DNA from: Streptomyces sp. NA02950 | GTDB taxonomy: Bacteria; Actinomycetota; Actinomycetes; Streptomycetales; Streptomycetaceae | Assembly (NCBI RefSeq): GCF_013364155.1 | Contig: NZ_CP054916.1 | Coordinates: 5,267,001-5,331,000 of the forward strand | Length of the DNA: 64,000 bases | Reading direction: 5' to 3' | Part shown: positions 8,076 to 16,544 of the stretch, in pieces | Position numbering within the stretch: position 1 is the stretch's first letter | Layout: each line of letters begins with the position of its first letter | The notes under the pieces: model-generated | The model's input: only the letters and a program-made list of their open reading frames with translations | The model's database searches: none | Told to the model about the DNA's origin: nothing | Translations under genes and position numbers: made by a program

Positions 8076-9680
8076 ATGGACGAGCCCGTGGTCCGCCGGC
8101 CCGTCGTACTGATCGCCGAGGAGCTGTCGCCCGCCACCGTGGACGCGCTCGGGCCGGATGTGGAGGTGCGCCACTGCGCGGGTGGCGACCGCGCCGCGCT
8201 GCTCGCCGCCCTCCCCGGGGCCGACGCCGTGCTGATCCGCAGCGCGACCCGGATGGACGCCGAGGCGCTGGCCGCGGCGGACCGGCTGCGGGTGATCGGC
8301 CGGGCCGGGGTGGGGCTGGACAATGTGGATGTGTCCGCCGCCTCCGCGGCCGGGGTGATGGTGGTCAACGCCCCCACCGCGAACGTGGTGAGCGCGGCGG
8401 AGCTGGCGGTGGGGCTGCTGGTGTCGGTGGCCCGCCACATCCCGCAGGCCGACGCGGCGCTCAAGGCCGGGCGGTGGCAGCGCTCCCGCTTCTCGGGGGT
8501 GGAGCTGGCGGGCAAGACGCTCGGACTGCTGGGGCTGGGCCGGATCGGCACCCTGGTGGCCCGGCGGATGCGGGCGTTCGACATGGACGTCATCGCCTAC
8601 GACCCGTATGTCCGGCCAGCCCACGCCGCCCAGGAGGGTGTGCGGCTGGTGCCGTTCGACGAGGTGCTGGAGCGCGCCGAGCTGATCTCGGTGCATCTGC
8701 CCCGCACCCCGGAGACCACCGGGCTGCTGGGGTTCGAGGCGCTGCACCGGCTCAGACCGGGGGTGCGGATCGTCAACGCGGCCCGCGGCGGCATCGTGGA
8801 CGAGGCAGAGCTGTACGCCGCGCTCAAGGAAGGGCGGGTGGCCGCCGCGGGCATCGATGTGTTCGCCGTCGAACCCTGCACCGCCTCCCCGCTGTTCGAG
8901 CTGGACTCGGTGGTGGTCACCCCGCATCTGGGCGCGGGTACCGCCGAGGCCCAGGAGCGGGCCGGGGTCTCGGTGGCCACCTCGGTGCGGCGGGCGCTGG
9001 CCGGTGCGCTGCTGCCGGAGGCGGTCAACGTACGGGCCGGGGCGGTCGCCCCGGGTCTCGCGCCCTGGCTGGTGCTCACCGAGCGGCTGGCCGGGCTGCT
9101 GGTCGCGGCCACCGGGCGGCTGCCGGGGCGGCTGGAGGCGGTGGCCTGCGGCGAGATCGCGGAGCATGATGTACGGGTGCTCGAACTGGGCGCGCTCAAG
9201 GGCGCGTTGACCGGTCCCGTGGAGGGCGGGGTGTCGTATGTGAACGCCCCCGCGCTGGCCGCCGAACGCGGTCTGGAGGCGGTCGCCGCCACCGGCCGGG
9301 AGGCGCTGGGCCATCACTCGGCGGTGACGGTGCGGGCGCTCTTCCCCGACGGCGACGAGGCGTCGGTGACCGGGACGCTCACCGAACCCGGCGGCCGCGC
9401 CCGGCTGGTGGAGATCTCCGGGCTGCCGATCGACTTCCCGCTGGCCGGTGAGGCGGTCTTCGTCCGATGTCCGGACCGGACCGGGGCGCTGGGCGCGCTC
9501 GGTGCGGCGCTGGGCGCGGCGGGTGTGAACATCGCCGCGATGTCGCTGGCCAGGACGGCGCCGGGCGGCGATGCCGTGGTGGCGCTGAGCGTGGACGCCC
9601 CGGTGCGACCCGAGCTGCTGGCGGAAGTCGCCGGTGAGGTGCGGGCGACGCGCTGGTGGACGCTGGGCGACGGCGGATAA
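8076..9680 (+). CDS. serA: D-3-phosphoglycerate dehydrogenase, cluster copy
   Basis: A 534-residue type 1 phosphoglycerate dehydrogenase. The NAD-binding motif G-L-G-R-I-G is near residues 150-155, the catalytic Arg/Glu/His triad is represented by N-A-A-R-G-G, D-V-F-A-V-E-P and V-T-P-H-L-G-A, and an intervening allosteric domain and a C-terminal ACT domain follow (F-V-R-C-P-D-R-T-G near 467). It oxidises 3-phosphoglycerate to 3-phosphohydroxypyruvate, the first step to phosphoserine, which SbnA uses. An ideal AGGAGG stands six bases before the ATG. It probably boosts precursor supply beside the housekeeping serA. The ACT domain suggests it may still respond to serine. Confidence 0.92.
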   Translation: MDEPVVRRPVVLIAEELSPATVDALGPDVEVRHCAGGDRAALLAALPGADAVLIRSATRMDAEALAAADRLRVIGRAGVGLDNVDVSAASAAGVMVVNAPTANVVSAAELAVGLLVSVARHIPQADAALKAGRWQRSRFSGVELAGKTLGLLGLGRIGTLVARRMRAFDMDVIAYDPYVRPAHAAQEGVRLVPFDEVLERAELISVHLPRTPETTGLLGFEALHRLRPGVRIVNAARGGIVDEAELYAALKEGRVAAAGIDVFAVEPCTASPLFELDSVVVTPHLGAGTAEAQERAGVSVATSVRRALAGALLPEAVNVRAGAVAPGLAPWLVLTERLAGLLVAATGRLPGRLEAVACGEIAEHDVRVLELGALKGALTGPVEGGVSYVNAPALAAERGLEAVAATGREALGHHSAVTVRALFPDGDEASVTGTLTEPGGRARLVEISGLPIDFPLAGEAVFVRCPDRTGALGALGAALGAAGVNIAAMSLARTAPGGDAVVALSVDAPVRPELLAEVAGEVRATRWWTLGDGG

Positions 9681-10240
9681 AAACTCCGGAAGACGGTTGT
9701 ATAGATTCCTGTATTCCGCATCCGATGGAAGACCGGAGCAATTTGCGCGACGGCCGGACTATAGCGCGGGGTCAGTCCCGCTATTGCTCCGGAGGTGGCA
9801 GCAAGAGGACAGAGAGAGGCGTGATGATAGCCGAAGGTCGCGAGATCGGTGCGTAGGGTGATGGTCGTGGGGCGAAATGGGGGAGAGTTTCCGGTTGGGT
9901 GGCGTAAGTTGCTGACAAGGCGGACTCGTCGCCGCCCAGGTGGACGGGAAGTCATCCATGAGAAGCGGACTTTGCCGACTCTTGACCGTTTCCGGTGCGT
10001 TGACTGCCGTACACCGCTCAAACTAACCTCGGCCGGGAGCCACTTGGTGAAGTGTTCCGTGCTTCGCAGCTTTTCCCGTTCACGGAGTTCCGCTCGGATG
10101 CTCAGGCGATTCCCCTTCGGTCGGACCCTGGTCACCAGCAATACATTCATGGGTCAACCGATGGGTCAACCGATGGGTCACTCCTGGTCGATCGACGTGC
10201 CGTGGGCCGCGCTGTTCGTCGTAACGTCTCGGGGGTAGGC
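9681..10240 (+). other. Intergenic region between biosynthetic and regulatory genes
   Basis: About 560 bp with visibly lower GC than its flanks and no convincing coding frame: short ORFs such as 9849-10238 lack a usable ribosome-binding site and have basic, low-complexity translations. It probably holds the end of the biosynthetic transcript and the promoter of the LuxR-type regulator. A 12-bp triple repeat (10149-10181) lies near its right end. I see no clear terminator hairpin. Confidence 0.5.
10149..10181 (+). repeat. Triple 12-bp direct repeat upstream of regulator
   Basis: ATGGGTCAACCG occurs twice in tandem (10149-10160 and 10161-10172), followed by a third, partial copy ATGGGTCAC (10173-10181). 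It ends 60 bp before the ATG of the LuxR-type regulator, a likely position for an operator. SARP proteins bind direct repeats, but their usual period is about 11 bp, so a SARP target is only one possibility. Confidence 0.5.
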
Positions 10241-11020
10241 ATGACAGGTCCGTCGAAGGCATCCGATTCCTCGAGAACGGCCGACAGCGTGGAAGAAGCG
10301 CTGCTCCAGGCCCGCGAGTTGATCGAGTCGACGGTGAATCTGCATCGCCGCACGGCGGCCCGGAACTCCATCGTCACCCTCGAGCGCGACGAAGCCGCCG
10401 TCGCCAATGCCGTCGAGGTGCTCATCAGCCAGGCCAAGCACGGGGTCAGTGCGGCCCTGCCGGAGGGCGGCGACCGCGCGAAGGCGGTCGGCGCCGCCGT
10501 CGGCCGGCTCACCTCGGGCGGCCGCAAGCGCATTCCCGCCCGGCTGCTGTGCACCCCCGAATCGCTGCGGGAGTCCGCCGTACGGGCGGTCGCCGAACGC
10601 GGCGGGGCCCATGTGCAGCTCCGGGTCACCCAGGCCCTGGCGGAGACCCTGATCGTGGACGGCCGGGTGGCCATGGTGCGTTCCCGGCTGGAGCGCGGCG
10701 GCGAGGAAGTGGTCTCGGTCATCGAGGACCCGGCCCTGGTCCGGGCGCTGGACCTGCTGTTCGCGGGCGCCTGGGGCAGCGCCGTCCAGCCCGCCGAGCA
10801 CGAGTGGATCAGCGAGCGGCTGCGGACCGAGTCCGCCCGCCGCATCCTGGAGCGGCTCTGTCAGGGCTACACCGACGATGTGGCGGCCCGGGAGGTCGAG
10901 GTGTCGCTGCGCACCTACCGCCGCCATGTCGCCGAGATCATGCGCGGTCTGGGCGCCAGCTCCCGGTTCCAGGCCGGGGTGCGGGCGGTCGAGCTGGGGC
11001 TGCTGTCGTCGAACGACTGA
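10241..11020 (+). CDS. LuxR-family cluster regulator 1
   Basis: A 259-residue protein with a C-terminal LuxR-type helix-turn-helix (about 205-255), in which D-D-V-A-A-R-E-V-E-V-S-L-R-T-Y-R-R-H-V is the recognition region. The N-terminal 190 residues resemble the phospholipase-D-like or TrmB-like sensor region of orphan Streptomyces LuxR proteins. There is no receiver-domain Asp or ATPase motif, so it is neither a response regulator nor a LAL regulator. The ATG at 10241 follows GGGGG. A paralogue of the same architecture follows 88 bp downstream, so the two may bind DNA together or form a cascade controlling the biosynthetic operon. Confidence 0.8.
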   Translation: MTGPSKASDSSRTADSVEEALLQARELIESTVNLHRRTAARNSIVTLERDEAAVANAVEVLISQAKHGVSAALPEGGDRAKAVGAAVGRLTSGGRKRIPARLLCTPESLRESAVRAVAERGGAHVQLRVTQALAETLIVDGRVAMVRSRLERGGEEVVSVIEDPALVRALDLLFAGAWGSAVQPAEHEWISERLRTESARRILERLCQGYTDDVAAREVEVSLRTYRRHVAEIMRGLGASSRFQAGVRAVELGLLSSND

Positions 11021-11108
11021 GGCGCCGCCGGGGCGCGGGGGGACACAGAGCTGGAGAAATGTTCGGCGGCGCCGTCCGTTGAACGGAACTCACACGGGGG
11101 TGAGTGGT

Positions 11109-11948
11109 GTGGCATCGGTGATGCCCGACCGGGCGTCCGGCACCGGTCGGCCGGAACGCGGCCTGGAAAGCCTGGAAAGCCTGGAAAAGGCCGGCGTCGG
11201 CGATGAATTCGAACAGGAACTCCTGGAAGTCAGCGCGCTGCTGGCCTCCACCGTCGTACGCCGCCGCGACCGGATGCACCAGGGCGCGACGGTCGCCGTC
11301 ATCGAAGGCCGGGACACCGCGGTCGACACCGCGGCACAACTGGTCGCCGACGCCACTACGCGCGTTGATGTGGTGCTCGCCGCCGAACCCGGCTATTCCC
11401 GCGCCGTTCACCAGGCCCTCACCGCGCTGCTGGCCGCCGACGACCACGAGGAGCTGACGGTGCGGCTGCTGTGCACCCCGGCCACCCTCGACTGGCGGTT
11501 CGTCACCAGCCATGTCGCCGAACCCCGGGTGGAGACCCGGGTCGCCCGGATCCCCGCCCTGGCCGCCGTCATCGCCGACCATGAACACGCCCTGGTCTGC
11601 GCCGATTCCGCGGTCGGCCGCCGGGCCTCGGTCATCCGCTCCGGCGGGGTGATCCGGCCGCTGCTCGCGCTGTTCGACGGGGTCTGGCGCAACGCCGTGG
11701 TGGTCTCCGACCGCATCGACTTCGGCGACAAGGCCCGCACCGAGATCGCCCAGCAGATCCTGGAGCGACTGCGCGCCGGGATCACCGACGACGTCGCCGC
11801 CCGTGAACTGTCCATGTCGGTCCGCACCTACCGAAGATATGTGGCCGAAATTATGGCGCTGTTAGGCGCCACCTCCCGATTTCAGGCCGGTGTGCGCGCC
11901 GCCGAACTGGGCCTTTTGCTCTCGCAATCCCCCGGCAACCGAAGATGA
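11109..11948 (+). CDS. LuxR-family cluster regulator 2 with TTA codon
   Basis: A paralogue of the preceding regulator with the same layout: a sensor-like N-terminal part and a C-terminal helix-turn-helix T-D-D-V-A-A-R-E-L-S-M-S-V-R-T-Y-R-R-Y. A leucine in M-A-L-L-G is encoded by TTA at 11862-11864; in Streptomyces this codon needs the bldA tRNA, so translation should be tied to development. The start is uncertain: in-frame GTGs at 11100, 11109 and 11118 and an ATG at 11121 are possible. I chose 11109 because a G-run lies eight bases upstream. It probably acts with its neighbour as a pathway-specific activator. Confidence 0.78.
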   Translation: MASVMPDRASGTGRPERGLESLESLEKAGVGDEFEQELLEVSALLASTVVRRRDRMHQGATVAVIEGRDTAVDTAAQLVADATTRVDVVLAAEPGYSRAVHQALTALLAADDHEELTVRLLCTPATLDWRFVTSHVAEPRVETRVARIPALAAVIADHEHALVCADSAVGRRASVIRSGGVIRPLLALFDGVWRNAVVVSDRIDFGDKARTEIAQQILERLRAGITDDVAARELSMSVRTYRRYVAEIMALLGATSRFQAGVRAAELGLLLSQSPGNRR

Positions 11949-12100
11949 ACGGCATTCTTGATTTTCCGCAACCCGCTGGCAGCTTCATGAAGCCACGTTG
12001 CCGGACACCGAGCCGCACCGCTACAAAAGATGAGGGGAATCCGGGCTGTCCGGTCCGTAGGGTGAATCACGGATTTCTCGCACGGGGAGGCGAGCAGACG

Positions 12101-12859
12101 ATGGCCGTCGGTGTCGACAGCAGGTGGTTCCGCAGGTACGCCCCGGTGGGGGAGGTCCGCAGACGGCTGGTCTGCCTGCCGCACGCGGGCGGCTCGGCCG
12201 GCTTCTTCCACAGCTGGGGACGGGCGGTCGCCGAGGGTGTGCTCCCCGCCGGGGTGGAGCTCCTCACCACCCGCTACCCCGGCCGCCAGGAGCGGCTGGA
12301 GGAACCCGCCATCGACAGCATCGAGCGGCTCGCCGACGAAGTCAGCGCCGCGCTGCTGCCGTTCGCCGACACCCCGCTGACCCTCTTCGGCCACAGCATG
12401 GGCGCCTCGGTCGGCTACGAGGTGGCGCTGCGGCTGGAGAGCAGACACGGCATCCGCCTCGACGCACTCGTCGTCTCCGCCCGCAAGGCACCCCACCAGG
12501 TCACCCCCAAGGACACCTACCGCCACGGCGACCGCGCCCTGCTGGCGGAGGTCCACCGGATCGGCGGCACCGAGTCCGCGCTGCTGGACGACGCGGAGCT
12601 GCGCGAGCTCGTGCTGCCCGCGCTCCGGGCCGACTTCAAGGCCGTGGGCACCTATGGGCCGCGCACCCCGATCCCGGTGAGCTGCCCCGTCGTCGGCCTC
12701 ATCGGCGACCGCGACCCCCGCGTCACCGTGGCCGACCTGCGGGCCTGGGCCGCCGTGGCCCCCGCCGGGTTCGACCTCACGGTGCTGCCCGGAGACCACT
12801 TCTACCTGGTCCAGCAGCGGGAGGCCGTCCTCCACGCGCTGGCCGCCCACCTCGGCTGA
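12101..12859 (+). CDS. Type II thioesterase
   Basis: A 252-residue alpha/beta hydrolase of the external (editing) thioesterase family. The N-terminal L-V-C-L-P-H-A-G-G-S-A motif, the nucleophile elbow G-H-S-M-G near residue 99, the Asp in L-I-G-D-R-D-P and the His in L-P-G-D-H-F-Y-L form the expected triad. Such enzymes remove stalled or wrong acyl groups from carrier proteins of NRPS/PKS systems. The 152 bp before it have no gene and likely hold a promoter. GGAGG lies eleven bases before the ATG. It is followed closely by the IclR gene. Confidence 0.9.
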   Translation: MAVGVDSRWFRRYAPVGEVRRRLVCLPHAGGSAGFFHSWGRAVAEGVLPAGVELLTTRYPGRQERLEEPAIDSIERLADEVSAALLPFADTPLTLFGHSMGASVGYEVALRLESRHGIRLDALVVSARKAPHQVTPKDTYRHGDRALLAEVHRIGGTESALLDDAELRELVLPALRADFKAVGTYGPRTPIPVSCPVVGLIGDRDPRVTVADLRAWAAVAPAGFDLTVLPGDHFYLVQQREAVLHALAAHLG

Positions 12860-12870
12860 GGACAACTGCC

Positions 12871-13656
12871 ATGGCCACCTTGACGATGACAACAACAGCT
12901 GACCCCGCGGCACGGCGGGCGGCCGGGCCCGCTCAGCCCGGCCCGCCCCGGCTGGAGAGCGGCGTCGGCGTACTCGACAAGGCGTCGCTGCTGCTCGGCG
13001 TGTTGGAGAGCGGTCCGGCCACCCTGGCCACCCTGGTCTCCGCCACCGGCCTCAAGCGGCCCACCGTGCACCGGCTGGCCCTCGCCCTGGAACGGCTGCG
13101 GCTGGTCGCCCGCGACCGCGACGGGCGGTTCGCGCTCGGCCCGCGGCTGGGCGACATGGTCGTCGAGGCGCGCCACGACCGGCTGCTGCTCGCCGCCGAA
13201 CCGGTCCTCACCGACCTGCGCGACCGCACCGGCGCCAGTGCCCGGCTCTACCGGCGCCGCGGCCGGCTCCGGGTGTGCGTGGCCGCCGCCGAGGCGCGCG
13301 GCACCGGAGCCGACACCGTGCCGGTCGGCAGCGCCTTCCCGCTGAAGTCCGGGGCCGTCGCCCAGGTGCTGCTGGCCTGGGACGAGCCCGAGCTGCTCTA
13401 CGAGGGGCTGCGCGGCGCCCGGTTCAGCGCGGGCATGCTCTCCGGGGTCCGCCGCCGCGGCTGGGCCCAGAGCTTCGGCGGCTGGGAGCCCGCCATGGCC
13501 ACCGTCTCCGCACCGGTCCGCGGCCCCGGCGGCCGGGTGATCGCCGCGGTGTCGCTCTCCGGGCCGATCGGCCGGCTCACCCGGCACCCCGGGCGGGAGT
13601 ACGGATGCGACACGATCGACGCCGCCGTCAGACTCAGCGAACTGTCAGGATGCTGA
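12871..13656 (+). CDS. IclR-family transcriptional regulator
   Basis: A 261-residue protein with an N-terminal winged helix (about 32-90: L-L-G-V-L-E-S-G-P-A-T-L-A-T-L-V-S-A-T-G, then R-P-T-V-H-R-L) and a C-terminal effector-binding domain with the IclR pattern V-S-A-P-V-R and A-A-V-S-L-S-G-P. The ATG at 12871 is 11 bp from the thioesterase stop; an in-frame ATG at 12883 is an alternative. In this context it is probably a cluster regulator responding to a small carbonyl or carboxylate ligand. The gene ends 27 bp before the SARP start. Confidence 0.85.
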   Translation: MATLTMTTTADPAARRAAGPAQPGPPRLESGVGVLDKASLLLGVLESGPATLATLVSATGLKRPTVHRLALALERLRLVARDRDGRFALGPRLGDMVVEARHDRLLLAAEPVLTDLRDRTGASARLYRRRGRLRVCVAAAEARGTGADTVPVGSAFPLKSGAVAQVLLAWDEPELLYEGLRGARFSAGMLSGVRRRGWAQSFGGWEPAMATVSAPVRGPGGRVIAAVSLSGPIGRLTRHPGREYGCDTIDAAVRLSELSGC

Positions 13657-13683
13657 CAGGCACAAGCCCGGAGGAGTGCAGCT

Positions 13684-15591
13684 TTGCGGCTGGAATGTGA
13701 TGGTCAGGAGCGCCCGCCGCACGTGGAGTTCCGGATCCTCGGTCCGGTGCAGGTCCGGGTCGACGGGGCGGCGGTACCGGTCGACGGGGCCAAACAGCGC
13801 ACCGTCCTCGCCGCCCTGCTGCTCTCCGGCGGCCGGGTGCTCTCCGACGACCGGCTCAGCGAGCTGCTGTGGGGCCCCACCCCGCCGCCGACCCGGACCG
13901 CGCAGCTCTACACCTATGTCTCCCGGCTGCGGAAGCGCTGCGGCCCCTGGCTGTGCACCGAACGCCGGGGCAGCGGCTACGCGATGGACGTCGGCGACGC
14001 CCGCTACGACTGGGACGAGTTCCGGCGGCTGGCCGAACAGGGCCGTACCGCACTGGCCGCGCATCACTACGCCACCGCCGCCGACCGGCTGACCGCCGCC
14101 CTCGCCCTGTGGCGCGGCCCCGCGCTCTCCGATGTCACCGGCCGTCTCGCGGAGACCGAACTGCCGCGCCTGGAAGAGGCCCGGATCGCCGCCGTGCAGA
14201 ACCGGATCGAGGCCGAACTGGCCCTCGGCCGCCATGCCCAGTCGGTGCCCGAACTGACCCGGCTGGTCGCCGAACACCCCCTGCGGGAGTCCCTGCGCTA
14301 TCAGCTGATGACCGCCCTGTACCGCTGCGACCGGCAGGCCGACGCGCTCGCCGTGTACGAGCGGGGGCGCCGGGCGCTCCGCGACGAACTGGGCGTGGAT
14401 CCCGGGGCCGCCCTCCGCCGACTCCACCGGGAGCTGATCGCCGGCGAGTTGACCGGACCGGCCGCCGCACCGAGGGCCTTCACGCCGGCGGTCGGGAGCG
14501 GTTCCGGAGGCGGGACGGGGTCCGGGGCCGCACCGCCCCCGGCGGACATCTGGGCGGGGCTGGTCCCCGCCATGCTGCCGCCCGACATCGCCGACTTCAC
14601 CGGCCGCCACCAGCCGCTCGCCGAACTCCGCGCCGCACTGGACGATCCCCGCGGCACCGGCGGCATCGTGCTCACCGGCGCTCCCGGCACCGGCACCTCG
14701 GCGCTCGCCGTGCACGCCGCCCACCGCTGCCGCCAGGCCTTTCCGCACGGCCGGCTCTACGCCGATCTGCGCGCCGAGGACGGCACCCCCAAGGATCCCT
14801 CGGATGTGCTCGGCTGGTTTCTGCGCGCCCTGGGGGTCGGCCCCCACGATCTGCCCGCCGCCCTCGACGAACGGGCCCAGCTCTACCGCAGCCGCCTCGC
14901 GGGCCGCCGCGCCCTGGTCGTCCTGGACAACGCGGTCGAGGACCGCCAGGTCCGTCCGCTGCTCGCGGTCGGCGACGGCTGCCGCACCCTGGTCACCAGC
15001 CATTCGCCGCTCACCTCCGTGGAGGGCGTACGGCTGGTCCGGCTCGACCCGCTGGACGCGGCGGAGGCCCGCGGACTGCTGGCCGCGGTCGCGGGGACCG
15101 AACGGGTCGCGGCGGAGCCGGAAGCGGCCGACCGGATCGTGGAGCGCTGCGACGGACTGCCGCTGGCGCTGCGGATCTGCGCGGCCCGGCTGGCCGCCCA
15201 GCCCCAGTGGCGGCTGGACCATCTGGCCAACCGGCTGGCCCCGGTGGAACGGCTGCTGGGCGAACTCTCCCTCGGCAGCCTCTCCGTCCGCGCCGCGCTG
15301 CGCCGCAGCCATATCCGGCTCGCGGCGGACGCCCGGCACGCCTTCCGGGCGCTGGCCCACCGGTACGCGGCGGCGTTCACCGCCCGGGACGCGGCGGCGG
15401 AGCTGCGCTGGTCCGAGGCGAGCGCCGAGGACGCGCTCGACTCCCTCACCACCGCGCGGCTGCTGGAGCTCTCGGCCCGGGGCGACCGGCTGGAGTACCG
15501 TTTCCGCTCCCTGGTGCGGCAGTTCGCCCGGGAGCAGGACGCGGCCGAGCCGGAGCTGACCGGGTTCCCCGGTCCGGCGCTGGTGGCCTGA
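13684..15591 (+). CDS. SARP regulator with NB-ARC-like domain (AfsR/DnrI type)
   Basis: A 635-residue regulator. It has an OmpR-like winged helix (about 14-105: F-R-I-L-G-P-V-Q-V), a bacterial transcriptional activation domain (about 112-260, ending D-E-L-G-V-D-P-G-A), and an NB-ARC-like region from about 310. The P-loop near 332 reads G-A-P-G-T-G-T-S: the essential Walker A Lys is a Thr, while a Walker B-like L-V-V-L-D-N remains. The AfsR TPR region is missing. The start is a TTG with GGAGGAG seven bases upstream; no better ATG exists. SARPs activate biosynthetic operons by binding direct repeats near -35. A perfect hairpin follows the stop. Confidence 0.88.
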   Translation: MRLECDGQERPPHVEFRILGPVQVRVDGAAVPVDGAKQRTVLAALLLSGGRVLSDDRLSELLWGPTPPPTRTAQLYTYVSRLRKRCGPWLCTERRGSGYAMDVGDARYDWDEFRRLAEQGRTALAAHHYATAADRLTAALALWRGPALSDVTGRLAETELPRLEEARIAAVQNRIEAELALGRHAQSVPELTRLVAEHPLRESLRYQLMTALYRCDRQADALAVYERGRRALRDELGVDPGAALRRLHRELIAGELTGPAAAPRAFTPAVGSGSGGGTGSGAAPPPADIWAGLVPAMLPPDIADFTGRHQPLAELRAALDDPRGTGGIVLTGAPGTGTSALAVHAAHRCRQAFPHGRLYADLRAEDGTPKDPSDVLGWFLRALGVGPHDLPAALDERAQLYRSRLAGRRALVVLDNAVEDRQVRPLLAVGDGCRTLVTSHSPLTSVEGVRLVRLDPLDAAEARGLLAAVAGTERVAAEPEAADRIVERCDGLPLALRICAARLAAQPQWRLDHLANRLAPVERLLGELSLGSLSVRAALRRSHIRLAADARHAFRALAHRYAAAFTARDAAAELRWSEASAEDALDSLTTARLLELSARGDRLEYRFRSLVRQFAREQDAAEPELTGFPGPALVA

Positions 15592-15595
15592 GCCC

Positions 15596-15627
15596 GGCCG
15601 GCGGCCACCGCGCGGTGGCCGCCGGCC
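15596..15627 (+). terminator. Hairpin after SARP gene
   Basis: Perfect inverted repeat, 15596-15610 against 15613-15627, GC-rich with a very short loop, starting four bases after the SARP stop. No U-run follows, which is common for Streptomyces terminators. It separates the cluster regulators from the oppositely oriented small gene downstream. Confidence 0.75.
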
Positions 15628-15835
15628 CAGGTACTGCCGCGTCAGTCACGGTTTGCCCGGGAGCGAGGTGTCCTGGCGCGTGCGATCGCAAGGCGGCCGG
15701 AAGCCCTCGCAGTGGGCCTGCTCGGGCTTTCGGCCAACGCGGCGAGAGGGGGCACCTCCCAGCGGTAGCCGGGGGAGCGTGCCAGGGCGGCGAGCGGGGC
15801 GGCCCTCGGCTGACGCGGCAGTACGTACGGGTGGT

Positions 15836-16180
15836 TCAGCCGCAGCCGCCCGCGTGGCCGCCGTCGAGGCTCGCCGCCATCACGGAGTTCTCGGCGCGCA
15901 GGGCGTCCAGGGTGTCGTTGTGCACGGCGTTGATGAAGATCGCCACCAGGCTGGCCCAGCGGGCGCTGGCGTCGCTCATCAGCGACTGGCCCGCGAGCGA
16001 TCCGGTGTACTCCGCCCGGTGTGCCTCCAGGGCGAGTTCGCTGATCACCTCGGCGAACACGGCCGGGTCGGTCAGATCACGGCCGTCCAGATCCACCATA
16101 CGACTGAGCCCGCCCTGCTCCAGCCAGGTCGTGTAGTCGCGTTCCATTCTGGCGAGGATCTCCGTCGTGTTCGTTTCCAA
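15836..16180 (-). CDS. Small protein of unknown function, edge of cluster
   Basis: A 114-residue acidic protein that I do not recognise. It is mainly predicted helix, rich in Glu, Asp and Ala, with one Cys near the end in the tail G-G-H-A-G-G-C-G. The start chosen is a TTG at 16180 because GGGGAGGA stands five bases before it; an in-frame ATG at 16201 gives seven more residues but has only a weak site. It is transcribed towards the SARP terminator and lies alone. The helical body with a Gly-rich, Cys-containing end could be a RiPP precursor-like or carrier-like protein, but a single Cys is weak evidence and no modification enzyme is adjacent. Confidence 0.55.
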   Translation of the reverse strand: METNTTEILARMERDYTTWLEQGGLSRMVDLDGRDLTDPAVFAEVISELALEAHRAEYTGSLAGQSLMSDASARWASLVAIFINAVHNDTLDALRAENSVMAASLDGGHAGGCG

Positions 16181-16201
16181 TGTTTCCTCCCCGGTTTTCA
16201 T

Positions 16202-16544
16202 GCCGACCCCGACAGCGGTGCCGCGGAACCAGCATGGAATACGCTCCCATCACCGTCCTATTCTCCGGCCGGGGTCGGCGATAGACGTTTGATAGATCCG
16301 TCGGCGGCGGTCGTTCGGCGCAGGCCGGAGCGGGGACGGAGCGGGCGCGCGGCACGCCGTGGACACCGTTGTCATGGTGCGGCCGGGGACGGGCGGAGGG
16401 GTAGTGAGATCAAATTCTTTGCATTGCGATCGCACCGGTATTCCACCCGCTGCTAGCTTCTGAGCCGCCGCCTGGACCCCCGCCAGGCGGCAACTCCGCA
16501 CCGAAATCCGAACCCCCGGGAATTCCCGTTCCCGGCCGGCCGGT
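16202..16544. other. Intergenic region upstream of the small cluster-edge gene
   Basis: About 340 bp without a credible coding frame. It must contain the promoter of the small minus-strand gene at 15836 and the 3' end of the oxidoreductase transcript. A locally AT-richer patch lies around 16410-16450. I see no repeat or hairpin that I would call. Confidence 0.4.

Noticed and set aside
9849..10238. 129-residue ORF before the LuxR regulator
   Set aside because: Basic, low-complexity translation that includes the 12-bp repeat as M-G-Q-P; no usable start signal.
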